A stretch of DNA of 64,000 nt from Symbiodinium sp. CCMP2592 (lineage: Eukaryota > Sar > Dinophyceae > Suessiales > Symbiodiniaceae), in the NCBI GenBank assembly GCA_905221615.1, contig CAJNDT010001013.1, positions 1-64,000 on the forward strand, given 5' to 3'. Positions 28,301 to 37,524 of the stretch are shown here, piece after piece. Below the pieces are notes generated by a model. That model saw only the letters and a list, made by a program, of their open reading frames with translations. It made no database searches and was not told the DNA's origin. Every line of letters begins with the position of its first letter. Position 1 is the first letter of the stretch. The position numbers and the translations under genes are program-made.

Positions 28301-28955
28301 TGCTAAGCCCTCGGTCATTTCCCAGGGTAAGTTTGGTAAGCCCAAAGGCGGGTCCAAGCCCAGCAGTCAGCCCAAACCCAACAAAAAACAACGCCTTAAG
28401 GAGGCTCTCGCCAACCCGGACCCTGGGCTGGGTCATGTTTGGAAGGATTGTGAGGCCAAAGCCAGCAACAATTTTGCGATCCAGTGCACCGTTTGCCAGC
28501 TTTATGTGGAGCAGTGTAACCCTCCCGAGGTTTTTGATCGCAAAATGTCCAATCCTTGTCGCGACAGAGCTGCCCCGGTTCCCGCCTGCTGGGGCATACA
28601 TGGCAGTCATGACATGGTTAATAAGGGTTCTTTCTTTATGTGCTCCAAGTGTCTTGCCATGGTTAAACTTGGTGCCACCTCGTCGTCGTCGGTCATGAAG
28701 TCCACTTGCAAAGGGCTCGGGCGTAAACTTAACGCCCAAACGAGAGTGCGTTCCATGGCCCAGGTTGAAGCTGATACGAGCCGGTCCATTGAGGAATCCT
28801 TTGAGGCCAAAGAGTCAATCCCTGCGGAGGTTGTGCAGCAAGGCGGTGGCAGTTCTGTTTTCCCCTGCTCTGCCCAACCTAAGCCCAAACCTAAGTGCAA
28901 GCCCAAAGCCAAGTCTAAGGACACCTCCAAACAGACCCGTTTGTCGTTTCGGTGA
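25311..28955 (+). CDS. LINE ORF2, reverse transcriptase, RNase H and zinc tail (unit F)
   Basis: The open frame extends upstream to 25002, but homology begins near 25311. RT: LDGWTFEMLK, ERPIALLHVLYR, TIFIDMETFYDR (motif A Asp at 26187), GVLAGCPAAPSISKL (motif B), VWIDDLSLD (motif C Asp pair at 26463-26468). Zinc knuckle CKLCACPLSLQHVLWDC. RNase H: FASDASGG (Asp at 27711), SAEQQA, VDCQA, WVPSHKD and EDVDSL. C-terminal zinc domain: NNFAIQCTVC (from 28485), FDRKMSNPC, HGSHDM, CSKC, then a Lys/Pro-rich end. Catalytic residues look intact. The element is dead or recoded only because of the two upstream frameshifts. Confidence 0.85.
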   Translation, partial: LSAKRSCPAPFGHTFWSQLELMWHGSTAELSVFQVQLDAVLKGATPSAFPELIQVSEQQFRHHSKLWMQKQSASYGKWLKQASCKGLRGLFTSVKADEAVQLRPFLHQPVQERIYLRWRQWFELWSAPGGVDPALLSDLRQRARMQAKELGPIPLDQAVAAFKRVPSKAPGLDGWTFEMLKNLQRPAVASIISFLHHCETEATWPAQMVFALIALLPKSEKRERPIALLHVLYRTWVRMRWKLVSDWQFQYCKAAVWDKAMPGSQVLDVALGRLLRGEAARQSGQHLVTIFIDMETFYDRCRFNDVISSGLSLGYPPLVLHQALLTYMGPRFLQSEGSLCPAITPTKGVLAGCPAAPSISKLVVHPIAVAATSKRATSNLDVWIDDLSLDCVGASAKQIASDAVLLFRSLRTSIEATGAKLSLDKTSFVASSSKAAKCLQAVRVDTDPEVRTFARDLGVTSGGARRRVLGLAEMRRAKASGRASKLRKLGLANFSHKVRITRASICSAGLWGHQAAGVSPKRRKWYRTLCAKAIGRQKLGSLDVSFLLLRHKCEDPHLTILKQHFRAVARVFRRWQISDPEKFRSTWANIWAWLSESPQPWKRVNGPLAATLAYLMDLGVQAPQSHRWTCGECLLIIDWASVDATRRVWHWLLPKWEAARLLRISHLEACESLASGVDLKVPHRLLKRKFFNKSMVTSLQALWQGALLGQNKPGYCKLCACPLSLQHVLWDCPYLVSKYPEPPHFPASRRSFPWPCLWLRGLLPQRATSLGGTDTQKGLVCEGLWSSRRVLNSDNLVFASDASGGPGARDHRAACVAWAIAAYELAPEGPKRVASITCFPEEPLSVASAEQQAAFELFGRVSGAFDLTVDCQAITHILRKNMPPLEGPVPWGEIWGDRSRANITWVPSHKDSSYYAEKGIPEWRRLLNEDVDSLCGKRAAQVFQSATKPNLPVLDGLCEEICLHLAKKIGFVLKHKKDKGFPWVFDRCLNSQPSPQDAKPSVISQGKFGKPKGGSKPSSQPKPNKKQRLKEALANPDPGLGHVWKDCEAKASNNFAIQCTVCQLYVEQCNPPEVFDRKMSNPCRDRAAPVPACWGIHGSHDMVNKGSFFMCSKCLAMVKLGATSSSSVMKSTCKGLGRKLNAQTRVRSMAQVEADTSRSIEESFEAKESIPAEVVQQGGGSSVFPCSAQPKPKPKCKPKAKSKDTSKQTRLSFR

Positions 28956-28993
28956 GCTTCTCGGGCTGTTTCGAGGGTTGGGCTAGGGTTTCC

Positions 28994-29006
28994 AAAAAAA
29001 AAAAAA
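28994..29006 (+). other. A-run, possible retroposed poly(A) tail
   Basis: 13 consecutive A's 38 nt after the ORF2 stop. This is the only long A tract within the array, and a natural 3' end for unit F. Confidence 0.45.
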
Positions 29007-30437
29007 AGCAACCTCAAACATGTCTGGTGGAAGCTGGAGTGCGCTTGCTGGCTGCACCCGTGTCATCTGGCGGTCCACGACGGTCATGCGACTGATGGCT
29101 GCAACAACGCTCGCCATGGCTTTCATCTGATGTAGGCTACCTTTCCGCATGTTCAATTGCTGCCCTACAGGTCACATGCTCGGTGTGCGCTGTTGGCTGC
29201 ACCCGCCTGTTATGCCTTAGGGTTATAGGTTTAGGCTAGTTCCGCCGGTGGTTGGGTTGTGATCGCATGCTTCCTTGCCTGGTTGATGAATATGCATTAC
29301 CCGACTTCGGGCCTTAGCAACAGAACATCTGGGAGTTTTGTAATGGCCTTTGGATAACATCTTGCCACATCATGGTGGCGAAGCCCAACAGCTCAGGCAA
29401 ATCCAAACCTTCGCCAAAACAAGCCAAGTTGCCCTTTACGTGAGCATCGTGGTTGAGATGTGCCGCTTTTGCGCCTTGCTGGCTGCATTAGCGCTGCCTT
29501 CCACTTGAGCCTGCTAGGCGCTTGGTTTGCAATAAAAATGGGGGTATGTGTAACTCTTGTTACGTGGTCACGTGTATGTGGCCTTGGCCACTGCAGCTGC
29601 TGCCGTTGCTGGCACTGTCCTTGCATGCGATCCCATGGTGAGCAGCAGTCGGGTATCACCCGGTGGTTTGATGAATATGTGCACTTCTTCTTAAGGCCAC
29701 CTCACTGCCTTCAGCTGCTACCTGTGCTGGGCACGGTTTTGGTTTTCTGGTCCGAAACTTGTCAAAAACTACGCTGGAAATTCACAGGTGATGGCGTGGG
29801 CACTTGGCGTGTTCATGCGATCACTTGTGGCGCTGTGTACAGTCGGCGGTAGTTTGTTAGGTGTAGAAAGTGTACAAAGGCTGCTGCTGCTGGTTTTCGT
29901 CGAACTCTCTTGCACAAGTTGCCATCCTGGCAACAACAGGGCCTAAAGCTGCACAGCTCTGCTTGTTTGCAGGGCTACTTGACCTCTTCACACCAGTCTC
30001 GTGTTACACTGGTGCTGGCGTCCTTGTAAGGTTTGAAATTGCGAGGTGGCTTGCCGTGCATGCCCGTTGAATTTGTCGGCTCCCACCCGCCTGCTTCGTG
30101 GTCCAGCTAGCTCAAGCGTGCAACAGCAAGACCTAACAGGCTTGTTGGTCTGTTTTGGTGGCCTTGTGGAGCTTGCAAGGCTTGCTGTGCTCCCTGGATG
30201 CCCATGCTGGTCACCTCTGAGCTTTGGTGCATGGTCCAGCGCTGCTCTTACGCTCTTGTGTGCCACAGTCCCACCTTCTTTCCTTGGGAGAGCTGGTGGG
30301 ACTCCCGTAGTGGTGCAGTCCCCGCTTGCGATGTGGATGTCGCGTAGTGTAGAGTTTTGTGCTGTTGATCTGTACAGTTTCTAGGTTCGTTTACGGAAGG
30401 CGGCCATCGGCCGCGGCATCTGCTGTCCGCACGGGAA
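29007..30437. other. Unassigned sequence between unit F and the copia region
   Basis: No protein-like ORF seen. Repeated short words include TTGATGAATATG (about 29285 and 29668) and GCTGCACCCG (about 29053 and 29200). A GCTGTGTACAG-type block at about 29833 matches the 3' block of unit E, so at least part is element 3' sequence. It ends in GGCCGCGGCATCTGCTGTCCGCA, the same core found before the other leaders. Confidence 0.4.
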
Positions 30438-30503
30438 GAAAATCCCATTTTTAGGCCTTGGAGCCGCGTGTATTTTGCGACGCTCGGAGAGAAAATCCCA
30501 TTT
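30438..30503 (+). other. Two leader motifs in tandem
   Basis: GAAAATCCCATTT occurs at 30438-30450 and again at 30491-30503. Neither continues into GGCTCAAG, showing that the left half of the motif is conserved independently of the dinoSL end. Confidence 0.6.
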
Positions 30504-30676
30504 GACCTTGGATGTCCTGATGTTTTCGGCATGCCTGAAGCTGTGAGGAGTGCTTTTGAGTTAGGAAGTGACTGCACGTTCGTTTCGTCTCGTTTCGTTA
30601 GTGCTTGAAGTGTTTTGCTTGGAGACAGACAGCTGCAAGGTGTTTCACTGTCAGTCAGAGCCCGACGCGACTCCGC

Positions 30677-30687
30677 TTTGGCTCAAG
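30677..30687 (+). other. Truncated spliced-leader relic
   Basis: TTTGGCTCAAG, followed by AAAAAGACCGAG. It is the last 11 nt of the dinoSL, about 185 nt after the tandem leader motifs. Confidence 0.4.
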
Positions 30688-32298
30688 AAAAAGACCGAGT
30701 GCTGCGCGCTCTGTTTTTCACAAAGACTTGCGCAGATCATAGAGTCAAAGTACAAATGCACTCTTGAGTCTGCCTCACATCGGTCTCTGCCTCCAAGGTC
30801 ACAAGGGAAGTGGCCTGTAGCCTGCAGCCGCCCAAGACAGCATACAGACTTGTCAGTGCCCTCCTATTCGAGCACCACTGGGCCTTGATTGGAGACTACA
30901 AACCATTCGATGTGCATGCGACGGCGTGCCGACTTCGGATCCGGTGAAAATTGCAGTTGCGGTTTGCCGGGCACATTTTATTTCCATGCTATCTCTGGAC
31001 ACCGTCAATCGAACGATGCTGGAGCGTTAAGTGAGCGTCAGATATGTCACAGGAGAACAAGGCATATCCTTTGCGAGACATGTACAAGCCTGGCAGGGAA
31101 TTTATGGTCGGTGTTGGCAGGTTTGTGCATGTCATCTCTAGCCTTGAAGGCCACATAGTGCTGGCACCAAGGTTCACATGGGCATATACAGCCTCATGGT
31201 CCGTCATTATTCTTGTCTGGGACTTAGAGGGGGCTTTAAGGGGCACTTAAAAGAGACTTCAAGGGGTAACCAAAGAAACTTTGACAAAAAGGGTTTAAGA
31301 GGCTTAAGGGACTTTTCAAGGGCTTTGAAGAGGGCGCATACGCTCCTTCCATCAGTGCTTGCAAACGCACACACTTGTACCGCTCTTCCGTGCAGGCGAG
31401 AGCGACACCGAATCCCTTGCAGCGTGCCCAGACAACTGTAGGTGCAATGCACCCGCTGCACGGCTATGCTTGGAGACACGCGGCATGGCTTCACATGCGA
31501 ATGTCGCGGCACAACGATCTCAGTGCGTTTCAAGTGATCAATGGTCGGCCGTATGCAAGGAAACTCGTTTGCTTCGGAGAAAATGTTTACGCGAGAGTCA
31601 AGAGCAGTGTCAAAGGAAAGCACGCGTCACCGAGGGAGGATTCATGCTGTCCTCAAGGTCTGTTAGACGGTTGCCAAAGCAATGTGATTTCCTGCGCGAA
31701 GCTGCGTGACATGCCTTGGAGCCAAGCGTCCTTTTCTTGCAGGCCAAGTTGGTCAAGCACGCAAGCAGAAAACGCTTGAGAGTGATGAGGGTGCCGGAAC
31801 TGAGCCTCAGGTTGAGCAGCAAGCCGAAGTGCCTTCGCAAGCAGGTGCGGCGGAGAATCCTTTGCCGTTTCCGGGTCATCTGTTGCCCGACGATGCAATG
31901 CTGCAAGAGTTTGTGCTCCTTCGGGGCTGCCAGTTGCCAGCACATTGGACACGGGCTCAGCAGCACAACTTGCGAAGTACCGACAAGGTGTCAAGACTCA
32001 GCTCAACATCATCAACAACAATCTTGTCGGGCTGTGCTTCGCACTTGTCAGCGAGTGCTCAGCATCACGGCATCATCAAGAGCACCACCGCGTTCCCGGC
32101 TGCTTTAACTGCAGTCCTGCCGGCTAACTTGACATCAGTCTCGCCGCCTAGCTCAACATCAACCTTCTGTTTCTCAAACACAGAATCTGCTGAAAACTCT
32201 GGAGATGCAGATGCGGCATCAAGAATTGCGGCAATCTTCTGAAAGATTGCTCAGAGTTTTCCATCCGATTTTCAGCTGCAACCTCTGGATCCCTTCTT
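30688..32298. other. Decayed region upstream of copia polyprotein
   Basis: No continuous ORF. Fragments in different frames look protein-like (for example AQLAKYRQGVKTQLNIINNN near 31960 and LKTLEMQMRHQELRQSSE near 32195). This suggests an element coding region with several frameshifts; integrase or gag signatures are not recognisable. A purine-rich stretch (GACTTCAAGGGG-like) lies near 31255-31340. Confidence 0.35.
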
Positions 32299-35220
32299 TT
32301 GACAAAGCCACTGCTGCCCCGAGAGCCAGTGTTGCATTCACCTGAGCCGCCCACGCCTGTAGCGGCCACTCCAAAGCAGCAAGCAGAAACGCCGATGCAA
32401 GTTGAAACGGCCTCGCCACTTGTGTCGTTCGATGATGGGCCTGGGATTGCTTCTTCGTCCTCTGGGATAGCACGTCCTGCGACTGAGGAAGCAGGCGGGG
32501 AAGCTCCAGCCCGAAAGAAACTTCGTCTTGATGCTGTTCAGACAAGTGCATATGACTGTGAGATGTTCCATCATGATGAGGCTCCAGAGCTTCTTGATGA
32601 AAGTGCAGAGCAGTTTCTTGACTGTCAGGATGAGTCCATTTGGGACACCGATGATTGGGCTGATGACTCAGCCAATGCACCTGACATCCCGAGTATTTTG
32701 ATTAAGCCTTTCAGTGAAACTGAGCCAGTGTGCGATGCATCCGAGCTTGAAGCCATTGATGCTGCAGCAGATTCCTTTGAGCTTGAGCGGTTGACAAAGG
32801 CCGGTGTTCTTGAACAAAGTGAGTCCTGGCTTGAAGGGCATCGGACATTGTCTTCAAAGTACGTTCGCACCTGGAGGCCCAAAGTGATCAATCAGGAGCG
32901 CGTTTGGTTGCGCAGAGCCAGGTTGGTTGCGCGCGAATTTGCGCACCTAGATCCGGGCAGGCAACACTTGTTTGCACCGACGACGACCCAGTGCATGCTG
33001 AGAATTGTTCCATCGCTTTTCATTCGCAACTTTGGGGACGGTTGGTCTCTACTGAGTCTTGATGCGTCTGACGCTTTCTTGCAGTGCAAGCAACAGCATG
33101 ATACCTTGACAAAAGTTGATGGAAAATGGTATAAACTTTTCCGAATGCTGCCTGGGCAACGGGACGGATCTGCTACCTGGTTTCAAGATTTTATGTGTGA
33201 GATCCGCGCAGCTGTTGCTGCTGAGCCATTGGCAGAGCAGCCAGTGTTGTTTCGCATCCCACATGCGGAAGGCAACCACAAGTGCCAAGGAGGTGGAATG
33301 GTGCATGTAGACGACATGCTTGCGGCAGGATTGACCGCACGCCTTCAGGAGCTTGAGAATCACTTGAAGTCAAAGTTCAAAGTGTCCAGTGAATGGATTC
33401 GCCAAGTAGGTGACGAGGTTTCCTTCTTGAAGCGGCGACTGATCCTAGTCAGCCCCGATTTGCTGGTTGTTGAGCCTGATATCAAATATCTTGAGAAACT
33501 CTTGAAGATCACTGGACTAGATGGTGCCAAGGAGCGGTACAAGGCGGCCCCGTTCCCGACTGGAGGCCTGCCTACAGACCTTTCATCGGACCGCGAGCTG
33601 AACTCAGAGTCAGCATCAAAGTATCGCTCAGCACTTGGTATCCTAATGTACCTTGCTTCCGACCTGTTAGCGTGTCAATTTGGGATTCGGTTCTTGTCCA
33701 CACATGCTCACAAGCCTACCGAAGGCTGCTGGAAGCTACTGAGGCATCTGACTGCCTATGTGAATTGCCATAAGTCACATGTGCTTGGTTTAGCAAAACC
33801 CCAGCTTGGGCAAGGACTGATCTGCAATCGCGTGTCTGAGCAGAAAACTTCTACCCTTGAAATGTTCTCAGACAGTGACTGGTCCGGGGATAAGAAGACG
33901 CGCAAGTCCGTATCTGCATGTTGCATTCTTTGGGACGGGCAGCTGCTCCACTCGAGTAGCCAAACACAGAAAGTGATCAGTCTTTCTTCGTGCGAGGCTG
34001 AGTACAACTCCCTGGTTGCTGGTGCGGCAACTGCCATCCTCCTTAAGAATTGCGTCATACACTTGTGCCCGGAACTGCATATTGCACTAACATGCTTGTG
34101 TGACAATGCAGCAGCTAGGTCGCTTGGGAATCGCCAAGGAGTCGGACGGACTCGCCACATCGACGGAAAGCTGTTGTGGCTTCAGCAGATGACTCAGGAA
34201 AAGATGCTGGACATTTCACCGGTTGGAACCGCGGAGAATGTTGGTGACCTTCCCACGAAGCCGCTAAAGCCGGAGAGAGTTGAGTTCATCCTTGCACGGT
34301 TGAATGTTCGTGACAAGGATTGCGGCTATGCCTTGGTTGGGAACGCCCATTTGCTTGATCACAGGACGCGACATCATGTGAGTCGCATTGTGAAGCGAGG
34401 AGCAGTCAACCCACAGCTTGTGCTTCAGATCCTTGCATTGGCTTTGCAAGCAGATTCTGTCGCCAGTGCCGATGATGAGCCCAATACGCATCGCGATGAC
34501 GCCTTGAGCCAGGGGACTGGCGAGCACGGTTACGGGGAGATGTTTTGGAATTTTCTTGAACAGTTGCTGTATGCGATTTTCTTGATTGCTGATTTCCTTG
34601 CAGAGCATCCCATGCCGAGTTTTATCGTGAGCCAATGCGTTATCATTGCAGTGCTGTGTGGTATCTTCTTGTGCCGTGGAAACAGGCCAGAAAGGTTGCA
34701 TGAGAAGGCAAGTGAGGCAGCTGCGTGCAGCGATGGCAGCGCGCCGCAGGTGATGCCGGGTGTGTGCGTCAATGTGACGGTCGAGGGAGCCAAAGTTTCG
34801 GTTGATAGTGTAGTCCCGAAACCTGCCGAAAGCCCTAATCCTTGCGCCTTGGCCAGCCCTAAGAGTAGTGCCGGGCCGTGCAGTGCGAGTGTGCTTGGAC
34901 AGAGCAGCGGCCGAGCTGCTGATGACCATGATGCTCCCGACCCGACAGCGCGATCATGCAATGGACCTGCGGTGCAGCCAAAAGCGCCGGTGCAGCCGAA
35001 AGCACCGAACCCAGCAGTCGCATATGCATCTGTACTTGACCAGCGTATCAGAGATGAGCTTGATCAGCAGATAGTGTGGGTGACTAAGTCGCGTGGTTAT
35101 GCATACCATGGCCGCCGGAGTTGCGGCAACTTGCATAATGCCAAAGCACTTGAGCGCCTTACGCGTGGAGAGGCAGTGCGCCGAGGCTTTAAGCCATGCA
35201 AAGCTTGCTACGGTGGCTGA
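32299..35220 (+). CDS. Ty1/copia-like polyprotein: RT, RNase H, membrane and metal-binding C-terminus
   Basis: 973 codons beginning at TTG 32299; the true start is probably upstream and broken. Residues 1-200 are acidic/Pro-rich. Copia RT (RVT_2 type): RARLVAREFA, SLDASDAFLQC (Asp about 255), VHVDDMLAAG (Asp pair 338-339). RNase H: MFSDSDWSGDKKTRKSVS (Asp about 525), SSCEAEYNSL, DNAAARSLGN, GRTRHIDGKLLWLQ, NVGDLPTKPL. Then an atypical tail: hydrophobic helices at about 750-765 and 772-795, a Ser/Pro-rich linker, and a small domain with Y-H937, C942, GFKPC967-x2-C970. That end resembles Ada-type metal-binding modules (YH-x3-C ... G-x-x-PC-x2-C). No gag, protease or integrase is visible upstream, so the element is 5'-truncated or decayed. 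Catalytic motifs look intact. Confidence 0.8.
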   Translation: MTKPLLPREPVLHSPEPPTPVAATPKQQAETPMQVETASPLVSFDDGPGIASSSSGIARPATEEAGGEAPARKKLRLDAVQTSAYDCEMFHHDEAPELLDESAEQFLDCQDESIWDTDDWADDSANAPDIPSILIKPFSETEPVCDASELEAIDAAADSFELERLTKAGVLEQSESWLEGHRTLSSKYVRTWRPKVINQERVWLRRARLVAREFAHLDPGRQHLFAPTTTQCMLRIVPSLFIRNFGDGWSLLSLDASDAFLQCKQQHDTLTKVDGKWYKLFRMLPGQRDGSATWFQDFMCEIRAAVAAEPLAEQPVLFRIPHAEGNHKCQGGGMVHVDDMLAAGLTARLQELENHLKSKFKVSSEWIRQVGDEVSFLKRRLILVSPDLLVVEPDIKYLEKLLKITGLDGAKERYKAAPFPTGGLPTDLSSDRELNSESASKYRSALGILMYLASDLLACQFGIRFLSTHAHKPTEGCWKLLRHLTAYVNCHKSHVLGLAKPQLGQGLICNRVSEQKTSTLEMFSDSDWSGDKKTRKSVSACCILWDGQLLHSSSQTQKVISLSSCEAEYNSLVAGAATAILLKNCVIHLCPELHIALTCLCDNAAARSLGNRQGVGRTRHIDGKLLWLQQMTQEKMLDISPVGTAENVGDLPTKPLKPERVEFILARLNVRDKDCGYALVGNAHLLDHRTRHHVSRIVKRGAVNPQLVLQILALALQADSVASADDEPNTHRDDALSQGTGEHGYGEMFWNFLEQLLYAIFLIADFLAEHPMPSFIVSQCVIIAVLCGIFLCRGNRPERLHEKASEAAACSDGSAPQVMPGVCVNVTVEGAKVSVDSVVPKPAESPNPCALASPKSSAGPCSASVLGQSSGRAADDHDAPDPTARSCNGPAVQPKAPVQPKAPNPAVAYASVLDQRIRDELDQQIVWVTKSRGYAYHGRRSCGNLHNAKALERLTRGEAVRRGFKPCKACYGG

Positions 35221-35948
35221 CTTGTTATAATGCTCTTGATGCGCCAATCCTTGAGTGCGCTGCTTCGGGCAGTGCACTGATCGGTTGGATTCTTGTACAA
35301 AGGCTGCTGGCGACGACGATTGTACATAGTCTTGTGTTTGAGCAAAACATGACAGGACTTCGAAACAGCATTTTGCTGTCAATCTCGATTCACGTACGAA
35401 CTACTTTGGCAGCTGTGGAGCAGCTGCGAGTCCGAAGGAGTAGGCTCACGAGCCACTCGATGCAATTAGGCATCTCAATCCTTGTGCTGATCCCTTAGGA
35501 TGCTTCAACGTGGCGTGGCAGCTGCGAGCTGCACTGATGCCACATGCGCCTACGCTTGGGTGAGTCAAGCTATCGTCTCGTGGGCGACGCACGCCCTCAG
35601 AGACGGTGTAACCTAGTCGTAGATGTACAGTTCTACGTAGTCGAACAACGTATCGAGCCAACGACCTTTTGGGGCAGTGCTCATGAAAAGTAGCCTGTGG
35701 GTCGAGTGCTATCTTGAACTAAGCAAGCTGTTGTTTCGTACGGGGTGAGGCAAACTAGATTATGCCGAAGACTTCAACCCGCGAGCTCAATGAAGCTTCG
35801 TAGGCGGTGTTTATTATTTTGCCTCCTAGGAAACCCCATGCATTTTATCTTGATTTGCTTTATCGTATTTCATGCACTCATGAGTTTCACATCGTGATTG
35901 CGCTATACTCCGCAGGCGTCTTTGAGGATTCAAAACATTTTCACACAG
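35221..35948. other. Sequence downstream of copia, possible 3' end
   Basis: Starts with TTATAATGCTCTTGATGC, close to the TATAATGCTCATGATC words in the unit E 3' blocks. GTACAGTTCTACGTAG near 35627 is partly palindromic. I see no LTR pair (no matching copy upstream) and no coding signal. Confidence 0.35.
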
Positions 35949-36122
35949 GAACCCATTGGGCCATATGGAAAAACGAGGTTCCGGACACTTTCTGCCAGAG
36001 GGAATCCATTAGGCCATATGGAAAAGCGAGGTTCCGGACACTTTCTGCCAGAGGGAATCCATTAGGCCATATGGAAAAACGAGGTTCCGGACACTTTCTG
36101 CCAGAGGAATCTGTTAGGCCAT
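35949..36122 (+). repeat. 53-bp tandem repeat, three copies
   Basis: CCATATGGAAAA(A/G)CGAGG starts at 35961, 36014 and 36067, giving a period of exactly 53 bp, with a partial fourth start at 36119. Each unit includes the palindrome CCATATGG and TTCCGGACACTTTCTGCCAG. Copies differ at only a few bases. Confidence 0.85.
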
Positions 36123-37240
36123 GACGTCGCGATGCTCGCAGCCTCTTCTGCTCCGTGTGAGTGACAAGATGAGTTTCCAACTCCGCATGTTTCCAGTCGG
36201 ACAGTAGGCTTGCTGGGGATGCGAGAGCTTCCTCCAGACGGTAGGGGTTGGCAGGGTTCACAGACGCGACGTCATAGACTGTTGTGTTGCATGTACGGAC
36301 CCCCCCGCCCCTCCATTTCAATGATGTCGTCTGCTCGGAGGTGCGTGTCGTCTGCTTGCGCAGGGCTTTGTGGCCGTGCTGCTCCAAACATTGAGATTTG
36401 GGGGAGGGGGATGTGCCGCGGTGGCCTTGTCGGCGTGCCGGTGTCACAGCAGTACAACCGTTTCTGATGGTCAGGTTCTTGTCCGTTCGGAGGTCAGTGG
36501 CTTAAAATCTGGTCTTGTTCCAGCTACCCTCCCAATGCGTAGTTTCTGGGGACACATGGTGGTTCCCCCTCTGTATCGAGAAGGTCGGCGGATGCTACGG
36601 ATTTTGAGAAATGCACTTAACTGCGGGACCCCCCCATTGCAAAACGGGGTTGCATCTTCATCTCCGTCAAATCTGTTGCTCTTTAAGTCAGTTCCATCAT
36701 GTAATCGGAGTCTGGGATTGCTTCATGGTTGCTTGTCTCTTTTGGAACTTGCAGACTCGAGGTGCATGTTGCTGTCAAAAATCCACCTCTATGGCCTCAG
36801 CAGGCCTCAAGCGCCCGCAAGTGAAGCCTCGAAGGCCTTTGTGAAAGTGGTCAGCGCAGGCGGCTCCAAATGTGGGGTCGAATAGTCTGAGCAATTTTAG
36901 CTTCGCTTGAGTGGCCCCCCTCTGAATCTCATTTTCTGTCTGGTGAGATTGCTTCCGTGGACTTGTGGACTTTCCGTGGACGATCGTGACGCAACAAGAC
37001 CTCGAGACTGTCCGTTGTTCGACGGGACTAGAACGGTGGCCGGAACTTTGACTTGGACTCCACCGATGGTGTTTTTTGGACAGCTCCAGGCGACAGCCCA
37101 CTGTTGTTCCGGATCGGTCGCTGAGGGACCGTAGCTTGTGCTGAACGGCCAACACTGGCAAAGCCTGTGCGCCGCAGCCACCTCGACCTCTGTCACTTAG
37201 CCGCCTTGCTGTTTTGGATTGTTTGTTTTTTGTTTGTTGG
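36123..37240. other. Spacer with no recognised gene
   Basis: Read in all frames; no domain or exon pattern recognised. It contains C-runs (about 36300, 36630). Confidence 0.3.
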
Positions 37241-37257
37241 GACCGAGTGCTGCCAAA

Positions 37258-37400
37258 AAAAAAATGGATTGGAACCTGGGTTCAAACAGGTTGGAACCTG
37301 GGTTGGAACCTGGCTCAGAACCTAGGTTGGAACCTGGGTTGAAACTTGGGTTTTGAACCTGGGTTAAACGCGTTTGAACCTGAGTTGGCAGGTTTTCAAT
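37258..37400 (+). repeat. GGTTGGAACCTGGGTT degenerate tandem repeat
   Basis: About eight degenerate units of GAACCTGGGTT with 3-6 nt spacers, preceded by an A run. The motif returns as AACCTGGGTTTGAACCTGG at 38160-38180. GGTT/AACC makes each unit quasi-palindromic. Confidence 0.65.
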
Positions 37401-37524
37401 TCGCGCGCGGAGAGTGCAATTCAAACGAGCAGGTTATAATTGCGCTTGAGCTTTCCAAGATTTCGCGAACATGTGTTTTTCTTCGCTTGAAAGCCTTTGA
37501 GGCGATTTCGTGTGGAACGTCCTT

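Larger units (their letters stand above)
20786..29006 (+). mobile_element. Unit F: near-complete LINE with intact spliced-leader relic and possible A-tail
   Basis: Order: leader motif, exact dinoSL, 5' UTR, ORF1 (21183-22139), ORF2 in three frames (22218-24335, 24326-25369, 25311-28955) and an A run at 28994-29006, only 38 nt past the stop. Same architecture as unit E but well diverged in protein sequence, so a different subfamily. Two frameshifts disrupt ORF2. Confidence 0.8.

Noticed and set aside
32299..35220. Functional intact copia element
   Set aside because: RT and RNase H are open, but no gag, protease, integrase or LTR pair is recognisable upstream.
35949..36122. CRISPR-like repeat array
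   Set aside because: The 53-bp units are contiguous with no unique spacers; a plain tandem repeat.
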